Of a stretch of 64,000 bases of DNA, positions 59,200-64,000 are shown one piece after another. The stretch is from Chiua virens (lineage: Eukaryota > Basidiomycota > Agaricomycetes > Boletales > Boletaceae): contig JAHNUO010000020.1 in the NCBI GenBank assembly GCA_019787685.1, positions 62,001 through 126,000 on the forward strand, read 5' to 3'. The notes under the pieces were generated by a model. That model ran no database searches. It was given only the letters and a program-made list of their open reading frames with translations, and was not told the origin of the DNA. The first letter of the stretch is position 1. Each line of letters starts with the position of its first letter. The position numbers and the translations under genes were made by a program.

Positions 59200-60598
59200 G
59201 GCATATCCAAGACACAGAGGAGTAGAATGATGATCAGCGGAAGGGAGCAGTATTTGAACTGAATACAGAGAGGGGTTCCATGAGACTCCTAGTCCATGTG
59301 AGACCTTGCGCAACTCCAACAGGAAGTGAATTGAGAAGCGACCAATTTATATTGTTGTCGAAGGCGACCCCACAACTAAGTTCCAAGAAAATACGACATT
59401 GAATGTGTCGACTCATTGTAAACATTTGAGGAGCCTTAACAGTCAAACAGTTAAACATCAGATTGAATTGCATCGAGATCAAGTTTACAGTTTGATGGTT
59501 TCAGGTTCTGTCCGCAAGGTTAGTAATTGGCGAGGCAACGACGCTGACCGACTCGGAGGGATTCGAGACTTTGCTCCCCGCGAGCCTGACTTGAGTGTGC
59601 ATGGATCATCGTCTGACAACTCACTTCGTCATGAGGGGCAAGACCAAGATCACGGATCCCCACGCAAGTTCGTGCATGAGATCTGTACATAAATTTAATG
59701 TGCACATGCTAGCACTGCGGTGATTCAAGCGAAGTTGGAATGATCGTCAGGCGGTCCAAAGTCGAGGGTGAGAAGACATAGGGCGCAGCAGCGTGTGACA
59801 CTTAGACTCACAGACATCCCGATGCGCCCAGGACACCTTCACGGACGTGATACGAAGACTTAAAGGGACCCATTGAAACGGTCGATATGCCCAGCGTTTA
59901 CGAGGACTCTAATGAACAGTAGCTAAATGGATCAGTCGAACCAAGGCCGAAACCGTCGCTACGTATGTCCACTGTCCAGTCCTCAATTTGTCGCAATTCG
60001 CTCTAGACTGGCAGCTGGATGTGCGCCCCACAGGCTGTTATCACGCTCTCTACTCCCAACGGGAAGCTCCCATCCCCCTTCTTCTTCTATTGGTATAACA
60101 TGTATGCTTTGTTCACCACTATGGCGGATATCCAACCCTGCGCTCGCTACACAATCAGACGATGTCATGACAGCCACCCACTGCACATCACCCCAGGAAC
60201 CCCACCCGCACCAATCATCGAACAGGAAGTCGGTGAGTACAGTAAGTAAGACAGCTTCCTATCCATATGCCTTCTATTCCACCACTACGTCCTCGATGTC
60301 ACACCCAGATTGCCAACGTCTTCCGCATTATGAGACAATCTGTCCCCTCCACCGCCGAATGTGTCTAAGAAAACGCGTCTCCGTTGGCCGCGTTCGAGAC
60401 CCTCAAGATACAATTGGCCATGTTGAGGTAGCTGTGTGCTCAGGCTTGTCTCGTTCGCTTTTTTGCATCTGCGTTTTTCTTGTTGACCAGCACCAAGTGG
60501 GGAGCGCGTCACAGAGAGGACGGCTTCAATCGTTGTAGACGAGTGCAAGATGAGCGTCGCCGTGTTGCCGGGCTTGTGTTGTATTCGGAACCATTGTG
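59200..60598. other. Intergenic stretch between protease copy 3 and an SDR pseudogene
   Basis: Protease promoter at the left. A 97-codon plus frame at 59,399-59,692 has no motif. At 60,300-60,355 the plus strand reads IANVFRIMRQSVPSTAECV, which may be an exon of something unknown. No complete gene is recognised. Confidence 0.35.
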
Positions 60599-61294
60599 CT
60601 ACACTGATAAATCCATTCGGACGTTCTTGACCTGCTCCTTCAGCCAGTCCCAGAGCACCTTCCCAGGCTTGAGGTCATGTCTCGTCCAGGGGTGTACCGA
60701 CGCGTGCCCAAGGGATAAGGTACTATCAATTCTAGCGAAGATGCAGGGGAACATCGTGCCTACTTACCGTTGGGTTCCGCTGCTTCCTAGCCTCGTCCCG
60801 GAATACGACTGCGTCAACGAGCCAAATCATATATCATGTACCATTATGTGTTTCTGTGTCGTATTAGTTCACAAACGACAGCGGACGAGGATCGACAAAC
60901 GCTGACGCCACTACATACCTCCGCGCCGATAAGCGTGCTCATCGTTGTTGAAGAGCATATCAATGAAGCCGCGCTTCTTTCCTGTGCTAATGTATTGTCA
61001 ACACCAGCCACACGGTTCAGGCAACAGAGGACAGCGACCTTGATCATTGTTCGGCGGTGCGTTTGACGAGCTTCAGGTTTGCAAGATCAAGATGCAAGAA
61101 AGCCTTTAAGTTTATTGCCGGTGTTTTGTTTGAGCTAGTGGATCATGTCTTTTGTCAGGGCCTGGTCCCACACAGGCTTCGGTGCCCTTGGCAAGGTGAC
61201 CATGGTCCAGCTGGGAGAACGTCACAGGATGCTTCGCGATGTCAGTGTTGGCACCGGTGACGACGATGACCTTGCCAGTGGCACACCAAAGGTC
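60599..61294 (-). pseudogene. Short-chain dehydrogenase/reductase pseudogene
   Basis: Fragments of an NAD(P)-dependent oxidoreductase occur in the correct order on the minus strand: ATGKVIVVTGANTDIAK (degenerate TGxxxGIG cofactor site, 61,240-61,290), LHLDLANLKLVKRTAEQ (61,060-61,110), IDMLFNNDEHAY (NNAG motif degraded, about 60,940-60,990), then TQSYSGTRLG, AAEPNG, YLIPWARVGTPLDET and LKPGKVLWDWLKEQVKNV (about 60,620-60,720). Stops and shifts separate them. The catalytic YxxxK stretch is not found. It is a fossil caught between protease copies 3 and 4. Confidence 0.65.
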
Positions 61295-61423
61295 GCTTTT
61301 TATGATGAACCAGATCTAGCGGCCTCTTACTTTACGTCTGTGACCTAGTTGGCGATGCTGTCAGATGCTCGTCGACGTGTATCAAGTAAATGCGGATCGG
61401 CAAGACCTTACGGAATTGAGGGC

Positions 61424-61640
61424 CCCTTGACTTCTCTTTCTGGAGGATGAGGCGCATATTCGGCTTCAAGTGCTTCGCGTTGGGATCCGGCCAGAACACC
61501 CCCGTCTTCAACAGAATGGCGAGTAAAGGGTCATCCGGTAAATGTAATGGACGACCATCGACAGATTAGGAAGACGAGAGCGGTCGGAAGAAGAACGAAA
61601 CAAAGAACGCGAACGGATGACCAGTAAAAGGAGTGCAGTA
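61424..61640 (-). pseudogene. Aspartic protease 5' fragment (copy 5)
   Basis: It contains a degraded signal peptide region (FYWSSVRVLCFVLLPTALVF) and the propeptide counterpart RHSVEDGGVLAGSQREALEA followed by EYAP, compared with RRSVEDWGAWAKTQREALEA in copy 4. The start codon is lost and a stop interrupts it. The active-site exons are missing. It lies directly downstream of copy 4. Confidence 0.7.
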
Positions 61641-61827
61641 TTCGAGCTGGAGCACAGTAGAAGGAGGGACTGAACTGTGGAGGTGCATTTATCCAGTTAA
61701 AAAACAAATGAGTTTCGATATGCAAAAGATACGATTCCACGTCTGCATGATCTCGACAGAATACGATGTAGGAGCCTGTACGATGACAGTGGCAGCTAAT
61801 GCAGACGCTTATATCGAATCTGGGTCC

Positions 61828-63698
61828 TCACAACATCATGGCACCCACGACCATTCCACCCACCACTACGAATGGGCTGAATGACAAACTTGGCGACCAT
61901 AGTGCCCCATTCGTGATATTACCTCCAGGGGTCGCAGTTACGCTCGCGTCCACAGACCCGATCGTGGCAGTCGGAGGTGGCCCATCTACTCCGTTCATGC
62001 TCAGTGCGGTCGAAGAAAGCGTTGCAAAGCCGACCTGATGGCGGACTATATCTGAATACCGAATACACGTTTTTCTGCAACCACATTCGGAATTAGCCCA
62101 AACCGAAAGGATTTTAAAAAAAACAAAGTGCGCTCACCAGGAACGTGTCACCGACGATCCAACTAGGTGTGCCGCCACTAGTATCCAGCGCAAAAAATGC
62201 GCCGACACATGTGTTCTGACCAATCTGGGTAAGCTTGAAGTCGCCCGGGCTGATGGGCCAACTCTGTCCGCCAAACGTCATCGTGACGCTGACCTGAGTG
62301 TTGCACGCTATCATCGCAGAACTCGAGTAAACAAACACTCGTGGATGTGCACGAGCGGGAGAAGCTTACGGTAGAGCCAGAAGTTTTGCCAATTACCGGT
62401 ACCAGCTTGAGAACCAGGAATCTGCGAGTAGAAAGTTCTGGATACTTTTGGAAGGACCGGCAACGAGTGTGGTTCCTGTGTCGATCGCAGCCAAGGAAGC
62501 GGATCCCGAGGGGAGCGAAACACCATTTCCATTTACTGTTAGCTCTATAATGTCAACATTAGCAACGGCATCATCGTGAAATGACGAGATCCTTACGAGT
62601 AAGGGAGAGTGTCCAATATCCTGGCGTGTTCACCAGGTTTTGATAGTCAATGCTCCCTGTGTAGAGGCTCGAGTTGACAAATCCTACGAAGTGAGTAATT
62701 ACGGGGCCATACTGACCATATACAAACAAACTGAACTTACCCATCGTGAAGCTTCCTCCCGGCTCCAACGTCCGAGCACTCGAATCGTTGAGAAATCTGA
62801 GGAGCATGACCTAAATACGCTTGACGCACGCGCATTGAACGAAACACGCACCGTGTAAGCTGGAACGCCATTACAGGGTCTTTCCAAGCACCCTGACTGG
62901 CCAAGGTTTGCCAAAGCGGTGGCGCCTTTGTATTAGCAATAGATTGCCAACCCAAACCTAGTAAACCAGAGACTGGGCTTATCACTAGGCCGTCTGTAAG
63001 GTGCGTGATGGCGCCAAACGTCTGATCATTGACAGAAAATCCTGCCATCTGAACCACGTCAGTATACAGGTACCCGGCGACTTCGCCACTCCCGTAAGCC
63101 GCCGAAAACGGCTCCGAGAGGTTCCGGGAGGATGATGACGACGAGGGATTGTAGGTAGCGTCACTGCTGATACAACTCCCATCACAGCCGACTGCTCGTT
63201 GTCCATAAATCTCTGGCAGAAAAGCGTGAGCACGAGCGGCACAGATATGGATGAACCACTGACGATGAACCGGTGTCGAGAACGACATAGAACGACCGGG
63301 GCGGAGTTCCGATAGCAAGGGATCCAAAGTAGCTGTTGACACACGTGAGAAATATAGCGGGCGAACCAATGCCGATTACTTACCTTGTGTCAGAATTCTG
63401 GTTGGTCATTCTGTGCGGATGGCTCAGTGTGTACAACGTGCGGAAGGGGTGAATCATACAGATTTGTTCCCGAACTTGCTGAACTTCTCTTTCTAGAAGA
63501 AGAGACGTCGTATTTGGCTTCAAGTGCTTCGCGTTGGGTCTTGGCCCAAGCACCCCAGTCTTCGACAGAGCGGCGAGTCGGTGGTCGTCGGGTGAGCGTG
63601 ATGGACTGACCGCCGGTCCGTGAGGAATCGGGAACAGCGAAAGCAGTCGGAAGAGAGCAAAACAGAACCGAAAGAATGAACGACGACGAATAGAACAT
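61828..63698 (-). pseudogene. Aspartic protease, copy 4, frameshifted
   Basis: Closest to copy 2. Signal peptide MFYSSSFILSVLFCSLPTAF, propeptide RRPPTRRSVEDWGAWAKTQR, SGTNL; SSSRNLSEPFSAAYGSGEVA; VSGLLGLGWQSIANTKAPPL; TLEPGGSFTMG; second active site LAAIDTGTTLVAGPSKS. At least three lesions are visible. The frame is lost soon after DLW in the first active-site exon (about 63,185-63,210). There is one extra base after GPSKS (62,430-62,455). One extra base in the last exon (about 62,034) turns YSPPSVGFATL into YSPPSGRLCN and hides the GPI tail. A working protease is unlikely unless these are sequence errors. Confidence 0.75.
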
Positions 63699-64000
63699 CT
63701 TGTATCTTGCGCGTCGAGAAGTAGGATGAGTATTTGGGGAGTATTTGAACTGGGTGCGAACAGGGGCTCCTCCGAGGGTACCAAGTCAAGGGGACCTTGC
63801 TCGGCGAGTCTAAGCACCCAAGATGGGCCGAATTGGGAGGAAGTTTCAATCCAGCCCACTTGAAGTTGGAGGCGGCTCCACCGTTGAAAAGTTCTTGGTC
63901 GGTGATGAGCCGGATATTGAATCGGACTGCTTCGTAAACGAGTTCACGTTGACCGTCAGACGGGCTTGTTCGGTTCCCTGAAAACAATGTAGGAACGGCT
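63699..64000. promoter_or_regulatory. Upstream region of protease copy 4
   Basis: The sequence is similar to the region upstream of copy 2 (GGAGGCGGCTCCACCGTTGA here at 63,869 and GGAGGCGGCTCCACCATTGA near 57,027), so the promoter was duplicated with the gene. No gene is seen before the window ends. Confidence 0.45.

Overview
The window looks like nuclear DNA of a basidiomycete fungus, most likely an Agaricomycete close to Rhizoctonia/Ceratobasidiaceae (inference). The reasons are many short GT-AG introns of about 45-70 bp, GC near 50 %, divergent H3/H4 histone pairs, and families I associate with Agaricomycetes: 7-TM membrane proteins of the DUF6533 type, F-box/leucine-rich proteins, HSPA12-like Hsp70 proteins, a fungal sesquiterpene synthase remnant and yapsin-like GPI aspartic proteases. 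Gene models were spliced by eye, using frame continuity and splice signals; no database search was possible.

Layout. 1-10 kb is an ordinary single-copy block: the 3' part of a DHA1-type MFS transporter, an orphan single-exon protein, a disrupted F-box-like gene, a 17-exon class I sirtuin with microexons, and Kei1 (IPC synthase subunit). 10-13.3 kb is a degraded accessory island: a 1,059-bp TA-flanked DNA transposon with perfect 26-bp inverted repeats ends exactly where a truncated terpene synthase pseudogene begins, and a second terpene synthase tail follows. 13.8-30 kb is a segmentally duplicated block in which minus-strand Hsp70-like genes or fragments are interleaved with three plus-strand 7-TM genes (two intact, one frameshifted), with a probable solo LTR inside. 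30.5-32.4 kb holds a coiled-coil protein.

32.6-47 kb is framed by two nearly identical divergent H3/H4 pairs in inverted orientation. Between them lie an F-BAR/RhoGAP protein, a small cysteine-rich protein, the nucleoporin Nup85, a tract of unassigned or decayed coding sequence and a MITE. At 47.6 kb is a third H3 gene with a canonical core but a replaced and longer N-terminal tail. 48.4-63.7 kb is an array of secreted aspartic protease genes and pseudogenes, interrupted by an intact Hsp70-like gene. Some units carry a fossil piece of the H3 last exon downstream, which indicates how the array spread.

Functions represented: chromatin (H3, H4, H3 variant, sirtuin), nuclear pore (Nup85), Rho GTPase and membrane shaping (F-BAR/RhoGAP), sphingolipid synthesis (Kei1), extracellular proteolysis, and an expanding and decaying set of lineage-specific Hsp70-like and 7-TM genes. 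The accessory parts show clear birth-and-death evolution.
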